From Cloeon dipterum (Eukaryota > Arthropoda > Insecta > Ephemeroptera > Baetidae): DNA of 64,000 nucleotides. Within the stretch, counting starts at the first letter, position 1, and each line of letters opens with the position of its first letter. Below, one piece after another: positions 1-13,589 of the stretch. Under the pieces are notes generated by a model, which was given only the letters and a program-made list of their open reading frames with translations, searched no databases and had not been told where the DNA came from. The position numbers and the translations under genes were made by a program. The stretch lies in NCBI RefSeq assembly GCF_949628265.1, contig NC_088789.1, positions 20,763,883 to 20,827,882 of the forward strand, written 5' to 3'.

Positions 1-3000
1 CGCGCGGCCCATTTTCTTTCAGCTGCCGCGTTTTAATTATTGTTATTTTCCTAATCTAGCAGACGTTTCCTTCTAATTTTGGTGCTCAGCCGTCGGCAAT
101 TTCGGCGACTGACCCACAGCTACGATGAGTGCAGCTCGTGCTCCGTGTTTGCGCATTAAATCATTGGGATAATGCGACAATTAGGTTCGAAAATGTGGCT
201 TATTACGCATCAGCGAGACAGCTCTGTCTCGTAAATCCCCCGTTTAGAGTTCAGGCCACGAAACGTAGAGAAATAAACATAATGCAGTAAAAAGAATGGC
301 TTTAGAGAATGAAATCACCTGCGAAAGATCTTGTCAGGTGAGGTTTTTGCACAGAGTACTTTCCCATGTTTGTATTTTTAACCAAATGAATCCGAGGAGT
401 CAGCAGAAAATTTAACCGTTAACAATTTCTGATTGGTGTGTATTTGTTCCATTGTTAATTATGCAAATATACAAACATTAAAACAATAACAACAAATGGA
501 TCTAATATATGTGTGAATTTAATTGGAAAGAAACACTGACCTCTTTCGAAAATTCTATTCTACTTTAGAAGCTTCTTATAAAATGAGTAATTTAATAACA
601 AAAATATCACGAACCACAAGAAACGCAATGGAAACATTTTTTTAACTTAAGTCAAAATATTTCTCAATCGGAGAATTTAACTCTTACAAATTTAAAGCTA
701 AAATAAATTTACTGTTTGTTGAATTTTTAACTATATTTTATGTTCTAAAATTTGGAGACGATTCTCTAAGAAATTTAAACAGCAACCTGGGTAAATTTTA
801 GGCTCTTTCCAAATTTTCAGAGTATAATTAAAGTAAATGATTTTAGAACATTTTTCTGTAATGATCCACTTAATATTTCTGCAAAGCATGGAGGAGTGTT
901 TAATTAAACAATGTCTATCCGCCTATTACGCCAGGAATTAATTTTGCACACGCCACGCTTTTCTGTGCCAATTTAAAAGATTCAGACCAGCAAGCCCGAC
1001 TTATCTGCCCTAATTATAACGCATTAGCATTATTTATGATCGTTTCAAAGCCTGACAACCATAATAATTCTGGCAATTTCAATTATTGCATTTTTGGGTC
1101 AGCATCGCAGCAAGGTGGCCTCGAGGCTTGGCTCGGCAATTTCCGCCGTGGTCGAAATTGGACAGGTCTTGCGCGAGTTGCGCGCCGGGTTAATCTCCGT
1201 GGGTCGTGCAGTTTTATATAAATCCGCATAATACACGTCCGACCGAACGGTATCTACTATTATGCTGCGCAAAACATAACATTGTGCGACTTACTCAATG
1301 GTTTGTCTTTTTGCATAATGTAATAATCTATAGTGGAATCTGCAAGTGCAGTTTGAAGCGAAAGCGACTTTATGGCTTCGCGAAAAATATTAACTGCCGA
1401 CGAGTCTCGAGTGGCGGATTGCAAGCTAAAGAGGCAATTAACGTTTAGTTAATTAAGCCGCACAGCAACAATAGCGCACTGCAAAGGGCAAAAACCTTTT
1501 CCATACACACGTGCCTCTTTTTTTGCCGCAACAACTGAACTTTCACTTGCGCGTTAGACGGCAACAAAACACGGCAAAAGTGTATAGCCATTCAAAAACT
1601 ACAACAAAGACCCGCAAACAAGAGAACTTTTCATTCGGCGCGTGCACTCGATTCGTTTCCAGGCCCTGCTGAAAAGTGAAACCTGTGGCTGCGGTGCAAA
1701 AAGCTGGAGCTGCATTTGATTCAATAATAATTGTTTGCATTGTGCAGTGCACTTTACTTGAAACGATTGTCTCGTGAATAATTAGCATTGCCACAGCGAC
1801 TCATTTCGAAACTTTTTATCTGCAGAAGCATCTCTCGCGCGCTCGCTCGGCTCGGATCGCGGACTCGGGTGTGTAATTTAATTTTACATCGAGTGTAATT
1901 TCGCTTTTACAAAAGCAGCCATTAAAAGGGTCCGCCGTGTGTTTTGAAGCGGTGAAAGTCGCACGGCAAAATTACTTCAGCATTATATTTATTATTCGAC
2001 TTAATCAGCGCGCTGCTCGCTCTCTGAGACGTGCAAGACCATCTCGTCAGTTTCTTTTTTCCAAATCAGCCGCGCCCGGCCTAAAAAAGCAATAAACCCC
2101 CGTCAATGAAACTCGTAATCGGCACACGTGCGCGCATAAGGTTGCCGATTTCTAATTGGATCCAACAAGCCAGTCGAATTTGACCACACATATACTTTGG
2201 AATAGGCGGATCGGTTTCATTCTTTAATGAGAAAACGCAAAACGAAACAAATAAATTAGCTGCGAGATAATCCAGCTTTGTTGTTGTATATTTAATTGTT
2301 TTGAATGCTCTCAGCGGCCTCAAAGCGTTCAAGAAACTTAAATTAAATGATTTTGACTGTTATCAACTCTTAAGATATAGTTTATCTATTAAGTAAAAGC
2401 TCGTTACATTTTATTTGGAGCGTCTTAATAAAAATTTACAATCATAACTGAAATTTTTTTCCAGATATGCATTTTTGGAATAAAAAGGTGCGGTTATTTA
2501 AATGAAACCGTTTTCAAGATATTCCAATGTTAGGAAAACACGATACAGTCTCTTTGTCAATTTTCTGCCTTTTGCTAACCTGAATTGAACGGTTGTGAAA
2601 ACTCAGAATAAATATTAATATTTACATTTATAATCAGCTGACATTTCCAAACGATTGGAAATCTGGCGCGAGGAGATCACGAAAAAATGTTAATGATTAT
2701 GAAGTTACGTAAAATGCAAAGTAAATTTTTTGTTTCGTGCATTTGGTAACGGCACTTGACTCTCGCTGAGCAGCGGTCACAACTGAAATATCAGGAGCCA
2801 ACAAAGACAAAGTGACTTGCAAAATATGAGCGGCTGCTTTCCTTGTTTCGTTTCCTCCCGGGTTTCGCGTGTAAAACTTGTGCGTTGGCCGCCTCATCTT
2901 TCGACTTTTTTGGACTGCCAAGATTGATGGCGTTTTATTCTTTTCACATTACGCTCGTTTGCGAAAAGAGCGTGGGTCGGAAACGAGATTTTGATGATCA

Positions 3001-6000
3001 AAACAAAGCACAGAAAAGGTGCCGAAGAGAAGAGATCCGCGGCCGGCGATCGTTCTTTGTTCGAATTTCATGCATCATTCAATTTGAATAAAATGCCTTA
3101 TGAAGTGCGCGCTTATTATTCAAAAGAGCGGATAATGCATGCAATATGTCGGGTTGAAAGAACAGCTAGGAATGAAATAATTGGCCCGTGATGCTTGCAA
3201 ACAAGATAAGCAGCACGAAATGCAGCTTTCCGTTTTATATATACGACTCGCGACTCAAGCCTTTTGCAATCTTTGCTTTGCACCATCCGAAAACTACTTA
3301 TGCACCTCTTGCAACGCCTTTGTGCCTTTTGATAATGGCCTTAAGCGATTTCGGCACGCAATTGTTTAATAAAAATAAACAAGGAGTTGGTTTCTTTTCT
3401 GTATTAGTAGTACACATAAGAGTTGTAAGAAAACAAACACAAATAAAGTAGGAACCTAAAGTTCAAAGTATAGAAACAGGTCGTCTCTTAATTTACAAAA
3501 GGGCGGGTGCGACTTTTGCGCTTGGTTTCTATATTTTCTCAAAAAATTAGAGCCTTTTGGAAGAAAGATCCTCCTTTTGTTATTTGACTTTTTCATATTT
3601 TTCTACTCCCATGTTTGAACAGGGAAGGCAAACAACAAAAAGCGGCATGTCAGAGGAAAACCAAGAGAGCTTGTTGCTCACCAGGTTAGTTTTCTGAAAT
3701 CGCCCGCAGCTCCTTTGCTTTCAAGAAACACACGCAAGCACAAAATTAGTCGGTCGGTCGGCAGGCGAATGCAACTCTAAGCTCATGCGGTGAACAAATA
3801 TCGTTGACCTTAAGTACGAGTACGTGTAAATTTATGTCAGAAACTGTTTTCCGAAAAATGCAGTTAAGGTTAACTTCAAGTTATTATCAAATTATTTCTC
3901 AATAATTTTATTTTCAATATCTTGGAAAAAATTTTCACTCTCAATCTATAGATTTATTTTCCAACTAAACAGTATAGTTTTAATTTCATTCAGTCCCTTG
4001 CAAGTAAAATTTTATTTAGTTTCATTTTAGCTTCTGTTTGGTAAGACCCAACAACTACTGGAATTATTTATAGCTGGTTAGACGAGGAAGAAGTTTACTG
4101 GTGGAGCAATCAATTGGAAGAATTGTATTTAATTGAGTGTAACGATCTGTAATACCCTGTTGGTGGCTTCTAGACTAGAGTGAAAAAAGAACTCATGGAA
4201 GGAAATCTGATGGAAAACAAAACGAGAGCCAAAACTTCAGCTATTGAGTTTCTCTTTAAATCAACAATGATTTTTAAACAACTTAAAAATCAATCAAGTT
4301 TAAAAATTTCTAGACAAATAAAAATATGATCGACTAAAGCTCACCTTTAGTGACGAAAATTCGAGACGAAATACAGCGATATAGCTGTGTCGGAGCGATA
4401 GGTTCGGCTTTGGCGCGAGAGAATCAGCGACTGACTGTGTGCGTGTGTTTGTTGGTGCAGGTCGCCCCTTTCTTCATCGCCCCCTCCATCTAGCATTCCC
4501 CTCTAGCGGCGGCGCCTGCTAGACCTCCTGGCAGGTCGAGAGGGAAGGAAAAAAGACGAGGAAAAAATATAGAATCCCCACAGGCTTTGGTCTCTCTTTC
4601 GTCCGCGCCGCGCAGACAAAAGGTGACCCAACGCACCCTCGTTCCCCTCCCCTGCCTCCTTCAGTCGGTGGAGCACACTCTGCCTTTGTTTTCTTTGTTT
4701 GCTGGATGGATTCCCTGAGAGCGGGGTACTTGAGTTAGAGGATCTATTCTGCTGCTGGGTAGAGGAAAATAATATAGATGTTGACAAGAGATGCACATTT
4801 CCAAGTTGTTTTCGAGGGGAACCCAAGCTTTTCTCGGAATAAACCAACCTGCCGGGCCCTTGCCCTCAATTTATTCTTTTGGCTTGGCAAATGAGCCGCT
4901 CACTGCTTCTCTTGATGCCACGGCTGAACTGCATCGCTCATTTAATTGGTGGTAATTGCTGGGTAAATAAAATGGATTTGAAAGGCGAACAAAGGAGCAG
5001 CCTCCCCCTTTCAGCCCGGGTCCATTTGCACCTGGGATTGCGTCTATAGAGCGAATATCATATTTATAATGGCTCACTAAGAGCCATTGAGGCGGCCGCA
5101 GAACGGCCTTATTGTTAGTTCAAATTTCCAGCAGCGTGGGATCGGGTTTAGCGGTTGAGAGTGACGAAATCCGAACGACGGGATTTCTTCTACAAATTCA
5201 TAATTTTAACGCCGGACGGATATTTTGAAATGAATTTTCAATTTATGGTGCTGCCTCGGATTGTTTGGAGCAAACTAGACCTTTTTACCTGAATCGGAAG
5301 GTCTGTCTGAGTGAGCGGCGGCTGCTTTTGAATCTCCAGTTCCCTTCAGCCCCCGCTCAGCGGGCCGCAGGCCAAGACGCATACATTTTCAACCCGTTCC
5401 AATTAGGCAGCCTTTCGGCTTTTCCTTTTCGTCTGATTTATTCAAAACACAAGCGAGTGAGAGAGAGAGAGAGAGGCGCATCAATGGATGGGCAGCGGGA
5501 GAGGAAGCCAAAAAAGAGCTCGCCGCGCTCCATGGTGCGTGTATGGCTGAAAAAATTTCCATAAAAAACAGTCGGGCGCGTCTTTTCCTAGCCTCATTCA
5601 GGTTTGAAAAAGACGCCAGGCAGCGTGCTCGAATTTCACAGCATCACGAAAGTGAATTTAATGCCTTCATTTTCTCGGGTGATTGTTCGCAAGCGCAGCT
5701 TTTAAATTTTAATTGTGAGAAATGAACTTGCCAAGGTCGACGCCGGCTTTAGTTTCTCCCAGAATGGAGAATTTGAATTTTTGATGTGATTAATTCACAC
5801 CTATATAGTTCAAGCGCGACTGCAGCAAATTAATTTCGCACGCCAGATAAGACAGCGATTGTTGGTGCTTGGCCAACGTGCGGGGAAAAGCGAGCGGCGG
5901 CGCTGTTGAGAAAACGTTGCGCCAGCTTTTTATTCATTTTCGTTCGTGAAACGGTAGCAACGCAAGGCAAAAAGGCGTTTCTTGGAATCGGCCAATTTTG

Positions 6001-7235
6001 CAATGTTGACCGAGGGAAACAAAACATTTGCTTTTGGCATTGGCCGACAATTCGATCAATCGGAGGAGGAGTGGTGCAAATTCGCATTGACCTCGGGCGC
6101 ACGCACGCCTTGTAAATAGAATTAAGACATATTTCTGCTAAATAACTCCAATTTTTTCCAACCGAGAAAATTACTTCTGGAGCCTTGAGGAGTTGTCATG
6201 TTTTCTAAGCGAAATAACAAGTCCTGGCCTAGACAACAAAGGCGGCTTCAATTCGCTCGCAGCTGCTAAGCGCGCCTGGTCGTGATCACATTTCTTTGCT
6301 TCTGTCCGACCAAAATGTACACATTATCATCCACCTCCATCGATTTTTCGGCTCTACCTGGCCTCCCACAATTCTTTTCTCTCTCTCCAGTCGTTTGACG
6401 ATTTATCACTTCAATCTTGACAAGGAGCGAAATGTAAAGCGCAGCCTACGGTCTCTCGAGGGAGCAAACCTCCCCCATCATTGTGTTCGCAACCAAAGAC
6501 GCGCACTTCAGGCTGAGCGTCGATTATTTGCTTTGGATCGTTATGACCAATTTTCGGCATTGAAAAAGAGCAGTAAAACATTAATGCGTCTGATATACGC
6601 ACGAGTCAAGCAAAGTCATCGCGGGAGGTGAGCAATATTCCACGTGCACGTGAGTCAAAAAGAAAACATTGCCACAAAAAGATAAAAAAAACGAACAGCT
6701 GCACTATCACGGAGAAAAACACGATCGGGAGAGTGAAACCGAACTGTTATAGAAGATATTTCTCGCAATGTTTTAGATTAGTTTAACGGAAATCGCTAGT
6801 TTAAGTCTGAGGAAGAATAATAGAAGATTAATGGAAAAAGGGCATGCATTCTCAAGGCCAAAATTTATTGAATGGATGCATCTCCAATTAAATTGTGAAT
6901 TTGAATCAACAGGCAAAAAGTTTACATAAAAAATTAGACAGACTAAGCGAAATTAGAGGTATTTTTCTGGCGTCAGTCATGCAGACTTTCATGAAATTAC
7001 TGAAATTAGAAGAAAATCACAAGTTAAAAGTTTCCAGCTATTGATGGGGATTTCAATGATAATTTAAAGAGTGCGCATTTTGTTCAATCATTGTGAACTC
7101 TGAGACCAGGCACTGCTTAAGTGACACCAATGCCAATGTAGAAATAAAGTGGTTTGAGGAAAGTTTAAAAATAAACCACCAAACAATTTGTCTCGGAAAA
7201 TCTATTTTATGCCAAAAATTTGTTTCTTTCACAGC
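1..7235. other. Intergenic region, no recognisable gene
   Basis: I find no exon series with conserved protein content on either strand. Open frames here are short and lack a family signature. Composition alternates between AT-rich stretches and more GC-rich islands near 1.8-2.1, 4.4-4.7 and 5.3-5.6 kb. Small items seen: an 18-bp palindrome at 214-231, a (GA)n run at 5459-5475 and a possible small exon at 3623-3684 (see findings). The region lies downstream of crumbs and could hold regulatory DNA or introns of a gene beyond the left edge. Confidence 0.6.
5459..5475. repeat. Short (GA)n microsatellite
   Basis: An uninterrupted GA dinucleotide run of about 17 bases. In insects such runs can bind GAGA factor, but here that is only a possibility; it may be simple-sequence DNA. 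Confidence 0.7.
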
Positions 7236-7704
7236 AGTGTACACGTTTGTTATATACGTTGGGGGTGGTTTGAACCGCGGGGTTTCCGTGTGAAGTAGCC
7301 TCTTGAAAATTGTCAATGAAAAAGCTAAAGGTCGATAGTCCTTCAAGCTTAGACAAGAGAAAATTCTTTTCATTATTTTGCAAACAAAGAAAATAGCAGA
7401 AGTGTACGCGTTTGTCATATACGTTGGGGGTGGTTGAACCGCGGGGTGTCCTTGTGAATGAAGCCGGCTCTCGAAAATTTTCAATGAAAAAGCTAAAGGT
7501 CTATAGTCCTTCAAGCTTAGACAAGAGAAAATTCTTTTCATTATTTTGCAAACAAAGAAAATAGCAGAAGTGTCCGCGTTTGTCATATACGTTGGGGGTG
7601 GTTGAACCGCGGGGTGTCCTTGTGAATGAAGCAGGCCCTTGAAAATTTTCAATGAAAAAGCTACAGGTTCATAGTCCTTCAAGCCTAGACAAGAGAAAAT
7701 TCCT
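7236..7704. repeat. Tandem repeat, about 2.8 copies, 168-bp period
   Basis: Three successive copies start near 7236, 7401 and 7569 and share blocks such as tatacgttgggggtgg, ccgcggggt and gacaagagaaaattc. The core block recurs at 7261, 7426 and 7594, giving spacings of 165 and 168 bp. Copies 2 and 3 are almost identical; copy 1 is more diverged at its left end and the third ends in diverged sequence. Because the period is a multiple of three, a minus-strand frame (7053-7682, 209 codons) stays open through all copies and encodes a 56-residue repeat. I see no promoter, splice or homology support for translation, so it is annotated as repeat DNA. Confidence 0.85.
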
Positions 7705-9695
7705 CTTTTACTGCCTCCAGCTTTTTACAACTACTCAAGTTTTTGTTGTAAAAATACATTGTCCTTGTTCACTTAACAGGCTCGACAATTTCTCAACGTA
7801 AGTGGTACAACTTTGTGACGAAACCCAGTATTCCTTTTGTTCCTATGTTGCGTAAAAATATTTTAAACATAAAAAAGGTGTCAATTTTAAAATTAAGCTT
7901 CAATAAATAAAGTTTCGACTCCAATATTCTACGAATTTCCCCCTCAAACCGAATTGTTTTGCTTTATTAAAAGCCATTTATATTAATTTTTGGTGTTGAA
8001 TTATTCTTCCCCTGACATCTACATGAGACGAAATTTAATTTAATGCGTCAGACAAATTTTTCCTTTGAACCAGCATGATTTGTAAGTTCTGTGCAGCTGA
8101 ATGAAATGAAAAGAATTAGTGTGAGAAGGCGTCTGGCCGCATTGAACGTCCTAATTTGAAGACGAGGGAAATTTTCTAGTGGAGAAAAAGGGATTGTGCG
8201 CGCGGCATAGACTCTTTGATTCCACCCCCACGCGCGCGGGCACTTTAATTTTTCTTGGCTCGCGTGACCTTGGCCGGGAATTGAATTTTTCTCGTCGGGT
8301 CCGAGAGCGAGAGCTAGCCGATTGAGCTGCGGGGCTGCTTTTGATTCACGGCAATCACAGACGGGCCTCCCAAGCAGCCCATTCTTTCCCAGCTTGTTCT
8401 CACTCCCCGCAGCCGCAGCCACCGCGAAGGTACAAAAAAAAGACTCCCCTGCTCATTATTAAATGGACGCAAGGCCCATAAAGATAAAATTCCTACAAAA
8501 TTAAGACGCACGAAGGGAGGTGAGCTGCTGGGAATGGAGCGTACGCCGCGCAGATAAATCTCTTGTTTACGCTGAACGATAGATAAAGAAGAAAACCGGG
8601 CTTTTCAAGGAAAATCTCCGTCTGTTCGAATCGAAGTAGAAAAATAATAGGATTTACGGACCCAATTGCCAGCCGGCTTGCGATTTAGATCGGTCGCTAT
8701 AAAAAATAATGGCGAGGTGCTCCTTTTTCGCTCGATTTATAGTTTCTATGCGTGACATCACGCTAATTTGATATTTTGACGTCAAACTGATTTCTCATTT
8801 TCAGCAGTGAAGCAGAAAAGCAATTGCACTTTTAATTCGTGGATCATGCAAATTTCTCCTGCAAAAACCGCAGTGAATTTTGCTTTCTTTCGATTGAAAA
8901 AGATGTGAAGCGCATGGCTGCGGACGAGTCTTTAAACCGAATCGGTCGTAGATTATTAATATTGAATTTCGAGGTCAAACGGAGTGATTTAGAAAATAAT
9001 GCAGAGAACGCTCGCGCAATTCCACTGCAATAAAACGGAAATTGCCTCCGATAATTGCTCGTTTGTCCCCACAATAAAAGCAACAAGCAAATCGACTTGC
9101 AGCTTTCCTTGAAAATTCAGTGAATGCAGCTCGGGAAAGTCGGTAATTACACACCACTTTGCCGATGATGAGCCGCGTGCTCTGCTTCTTTAAAGACCTT
9201 TACTTCGATATATACCGCGCAGCCGGGGAAAATTAATTTTGCCACTGGCAGCCAAAGATCAAAGTATATAGCTTGACGATTAATTTTGTGCATTTTTCTC
9301 AAAACGCCGAAACTAGACGAGAATATTAAATTTTAAGCTCAACGACGACGAAAATGATGTTTTATTTATACAATGAAAAACCCTAACAAGATCAAGCATG
9401 ACAAATGGAAGCTATAAATTCAGGTAAACATTCATCCTTCACTCAGGTACACTGGAAATAAGGTTAAAGCTAAAACCCAGTAAATTTGTAAAAAAACGCA
9501 GGGATAAAACATCCCTAAAATTTACAGGATTCTGCCTACGAATTTTTGTCTGGAGGGATTTGTCACCAAGAAATAGCAAATACAACCGAATTTCCCAATT
9601 CAGAGGCACTTGAATTTCGGATTTAAAATAAAATCTTTAATAGGCAAACAAATGTAAGGGATCAGTGACTTCCAGTGAATATATCGCAAAGAAAA
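7705..9695. other. Intergenic region, no recognisable gene
   Basis: No conserved exons seen on either strand. A 12-bp palindrome containing a cAMP-response-element core (TGACGTCA) lies at 8775-8786, which is not significant alone in a window of this size. Confidence 0.55.
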
Positions 9696-9745
9696 TAATG
9701 TCACACGTTTCGGCCCCGTGGGCTTCATCAGTAGTAGATTCAGGT
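9696..9745 (-). ncRNA. Hammerhead-ribozyme-like motif (degenerate)
   Basis: On the minus strand CTGATGA (9725-9731) is followed after 13 nt by GAAAC (9707-9711). The intervening bases can form a stem of GCCC with GGGC closed by ACG. This is the conserved core order of a hammerhead ribozyme: CUGAUGA, stem II, GAAA. The first stem II position would be an A-C pair, and the short stem III after GAAAC has a mismatch. I could not find a convincing stem I. It is most likely a decayed copy from a Penelope-like or retrozyme-type element. Activity is doubtful. Confidence 0.4.
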
Positions 9746-12700
9746 TAGTCGTAAAAAAACAATTTTCGACACTGTTGAACTCGTTTCGCCGAGCTGAACT
9801 GCTTTCCTGCTGACACTTAAGGTGGTTGAGGTTTAAGGTCAAGTTCACTTTCTTTAATGTTCAAAATGAAACTAAAATTTTAAAGCGTAAAAATCGATTT
9901 TTTTTTATTTTTAGTCTCTTTTAAAGAGTAAAAATTATCAGGAAAAATGAGTTATTTAGCATAAGAATAAAATTATTCGCTTTAAATGACATTAAAACGT
10001 TGAGTAAGCCTAATCTTTGCTTATTATAATCGTCAGATTTACAAAAACTGCATACCAGTCGGCTATAGTCTCGACATCCTGCAGGAAGTGACAACAATGG
10101 TCTCAGGGGGGTTACCTCTTTTACCCCCTGGAAAACAAAAAAGTGTTTTTTTGTTTCAACCACTTTTTGCAATTTTTATCACCTTGAACGTATGTTTTTC
10201 AAGTTGCAAGCTTGCTGAAAATCATGTTTATTTTGTTGAGAGGAGAATATCCCTCACAAGCCAGCAGTCACGAATATTTGGAAAGATCGCGACCAGAATA
10301 ATTAAAATCAGCAACGAAGACACTGATAACCTGACGTGACAACCCATCTAAATTTTCAAGAAAGCAGGCAAAATTAGGACTTCAAATTGGTCATCAACTT
10401 TAAACTCTTGCAAATATTATAGATAACAGGGAAACCTTAAAGGTTGGATTTGACCTAAACTTAGTGTGCTTTAGTAAAGAAAAGTTTCAAGATGATATCG
10501 TTAGCTCAATCAAGGCTCCTTCTGCAAGAATTCGCAAACGACCAATTAAAGGAAATAATACTGTTTTATAATAGAATATTTATTACAACTATTTCCAGCA
10601 TTTGTATGACTAATTTTTTCGTTTGATATTTTATTTACAAATTAAGTGATATTTTTATCAAAACTCTTGACTTCATACTATAATCATTATTTTGCATAAA
10701 TAAAAAGGCAGACTTCCATCTGATATATTATGAAAATTTCGGCATTTTTCTCTTTAGCCACCTGTTGCATCAATTTCGAGCCGGAAAGGAGAGAAATTTT
10801 GGTGAACAACGGAATTACCGGCCAAACCACACACCGCACTAATAGCATTAGCGGCCTACTTCCACTCTGACCAATCCATCAATTTACATATCGCGGCGCC
10901 GGGTGCAATTTTTATTGATTGGACCGATTAGAAAAGGAGAAAGTCAGCTCGCTGGTCGACGAACGCACGCGAAAAACGCCTCCGAGAGCCGCGCGCATTT
11001 GAATAAAAATTTTTCAACCGCCGCTGGATAATAATTAACCATTATTTTTTGCCCGGCAACCGACACAGTGTTCCGTGATCAGACTGCGACCCGGGATTGT
11101 CGAAGACAAAGGGGACGCGTTATAAAAATTCTAGGCACACATGCGGATGATGTCAACGGCGCAGAGAGGCATAGGAATCGTGCTTTGTGTTTTGTCTCCA
11201 CACACATACACACACATCTTAGTCAGTGGGATGACAGAAATTCGCATGACGTCACCCCCACCTAGCCCGCGGGGTCGTTGTCGGCAAATCCGATTCTTTT
11301 TCTTCTGTTGCTCCTCTCGCCTCTGGGCCTCAAATTTATGGACGAATGCACTTCACGCGTGGACTGACCTTTGACACCCAAACGGAGAGCGTAAAAGAGG
11401 CGGATGTCGCTTCACGAGAAAAAAAGATAAATATAATCCCTACAGGTGTTATTGATAATTCTTCTTTTTTTGGTCTGGAATGATATCGATGTAATTAAGC
11501 TTTAATGTTCTCAGGTTACATAAATGTTCATTTTTTTAAATTTTTTTGCAGTGGGTCTGCCTACTAAAAATCTTGATTTATTTCGCTATAAGAATTTATT
11601 CCCACAAGAGTTATACCTCATTATATAAATCTCGAGAAAAAGGATAGAAATTAGGCTAAACAAATATGGTCGAACCATGGAATTTCCCGAGAAAATCGGA
11701 AAATTCCAGAAAATTATATAATTCTATCACCTCTATCACAGTGTTTTGGTTATTGCACACTGCAATCCACGAATAAAATTGACCTAATATGCTAGATTGA
11801 TCAATATGCACTGTACCATTTCATTACGTAAGGTATTATCCTTTTAATTTAAGGGTGAAAAACACCACTATACGCATTTACATTTTACATATCCGGGATC
11901 TCTCTGCTCTGGCGAGAATTCTTCAATCGCCTCTACATTATCCGGCGGAATCCGAATCGGGACAATTCAATCCTCCCGTTGAAATGCAACAAAAATCGGA
12001 TCTGCGTACCTGTCAGGGTGGTTTTTCTGTCACTCGGAGCAGGAGCAGCTGGAGATCATCTCGGCACAACACGACCGTCCACGAGCCAGCTGACTGGTGC
12101 ACTGCTGGTTTGTTATTTCGCCACGCCCGCGCATTTCTTATTGTCAGCTGGCTGGCAGTCGAAGTCGGGTGCTTAGGCTGCTCCGCGACATCCACGTGCC
12201 ACGCTGTTTGCCTACATCACACGACTTACAATGAGTGTGCTATCTGTTTATGCAGGCATGCCGTAATTTAATCTTCTGTTGACGGAAGGAAGCAAGCAAT
12301 ATTGTAGTAAAGTTGTTTGCAAAATAGGGCATGCACATAGAATTATGTTATCCAATGCGAGCTGCTTGCTTTGGTTTTATTAGATTATGAGCTCAAACTT
12401 ATCTATCTCTTTTCAAATATACAAACGCTTGATTGAGCACATTCCTATGCTGGTTATGAAACAGTATTGCAATCATATTCTGATAAATATTATGCTGGTA
12501 CAAAATAGAAGAATTATTTTTTGTGTCCAGGGTGATGGAAAAATTGCCAGCAAGTTTTAAGACTTTCTCTTAGAATATTGCCTTTGGTTTCTTCTCAATG
12601 AAAATTTAACTATATAAAAAAAGAAAAATATGATAACTTTCTTAATTTCTATTTTTTTGGCAGGGAGATGAATGACGAATGGGGATGGGACGAGTGCCCC

Positions 12701-13265
12701 CCAAAACCTTTCAGTGCACCAAGATTACAAAAGTTAGCGATTTTAATTTTTCGCAGTTCTGACGGTTAATAGAAAAAATTTGGCAATCACATTTACAAAA
12801 AATCTGTAAGTTTCTTAAGAGGTATTTCTCTAAAACGAAACACTAAGCTTTTATTTATTTCAGCCCGTATGGGTCTTGTGGCCATTTTAAAATATTTAAA
12901 TAAATTGGAAATAATTTTAAACTTGAAATTCTGAAGAAATGACCCAAAATTTCCTTAACTTAATTTTTATCCAACCAGGCTCCTTGAAAAAAATTAATAA
13001 ATAATGTTATATTTTAAATAATCATTAAATATCTCCACTGAAACATGGAATTTTCAAGTCCCTGTAGCACACGGTAAGTTAAAAATTTTGACGACTTTTT
13101 GAATCTAAAAATATATTTATAGATAATTTGCGGAGATTTGAACAATTTTATTAATTTAATTAATCTAAAAATAAATTAACATCTCAGTTACTCAATTTAC
13201 CGATAGATTTCAGGTAATTTTAAAATAAAACAAGGAGTTTGTATGTACATGTTTTGTAAAAATGG
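9746..13265. other. Intergenic region downstream of crumbs
   Basis: AT-rich with a GC-richer island at about 10.9-11.4 kb and another at 11.9-12.3 kb. The second island has overlapping open frames on both strands but no protein family I can recognise. A full CRE palindrome lies at 11247-11254. No exon series can be supported. Confidence 0.5.
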
Positions 13266-13273
13266 AGTGAATT

Positions 13274-13279
13274 TTTATT
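13274..13279 (-). terminator. crb: Candidate poly(A) signal of crumbs
   Basis: AATAAA on the minus strand about 310 nt downstream of the crumbs stop codon. If used, it defines a 3' UTR of roughly 13.26-13.59 kb, which also contains an 11-base C tract on the transcript strand (13507-13517). Other AATAAA-like hexamers occur further downstream, so the assignment is tentative. Confidence 0.35.
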
Positions 13280-13589
13280 GTTAGTTGCTCGGACGGCGTC
13301 TCATGAGGGATGATTGTCTCGCTGGATAATCAATCAAAATACACATTAATTACACGATAAAAACTAATATTAATCAATACATGATAAAAAGAGTCGTCAA
13401 GTCTTAATGTGTAAATTTTTCACGAGCGGCACTTTAATTGCATGCAATATTGTTCATGTGGGTTGCAAAAACGGCTGCAACAACAGTTCTTTCTGGGTTT
13501 CGGGTTGGGGGGGGGGGCAACGGCCGCTCGGCGCTGAGGCGTGGGTCGAATCACAGCAGTCTTATCGATAAGAGGGTGGCTTTGGCCGG

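Noticed and set aside
7053-7682. 209-codon minus-strand open frame
   Set aside because: It exists because the tandem repeat period is a multiple of three; no homology or splice evidence.
8775-8786. CRE palindrome (another at 11247-11254)
   Set aside because: About one perfect 8-mer is expected by chance in 64 kb and there is no nearby promoter.
11979-12176. Plus-strand frame with LGAGAAGDHLG resembling a nucleotide-binding glycine loop
   Set aside because: No flanking family motifs, no matching exons nearby, and overlapping frames on both strands are equally open.
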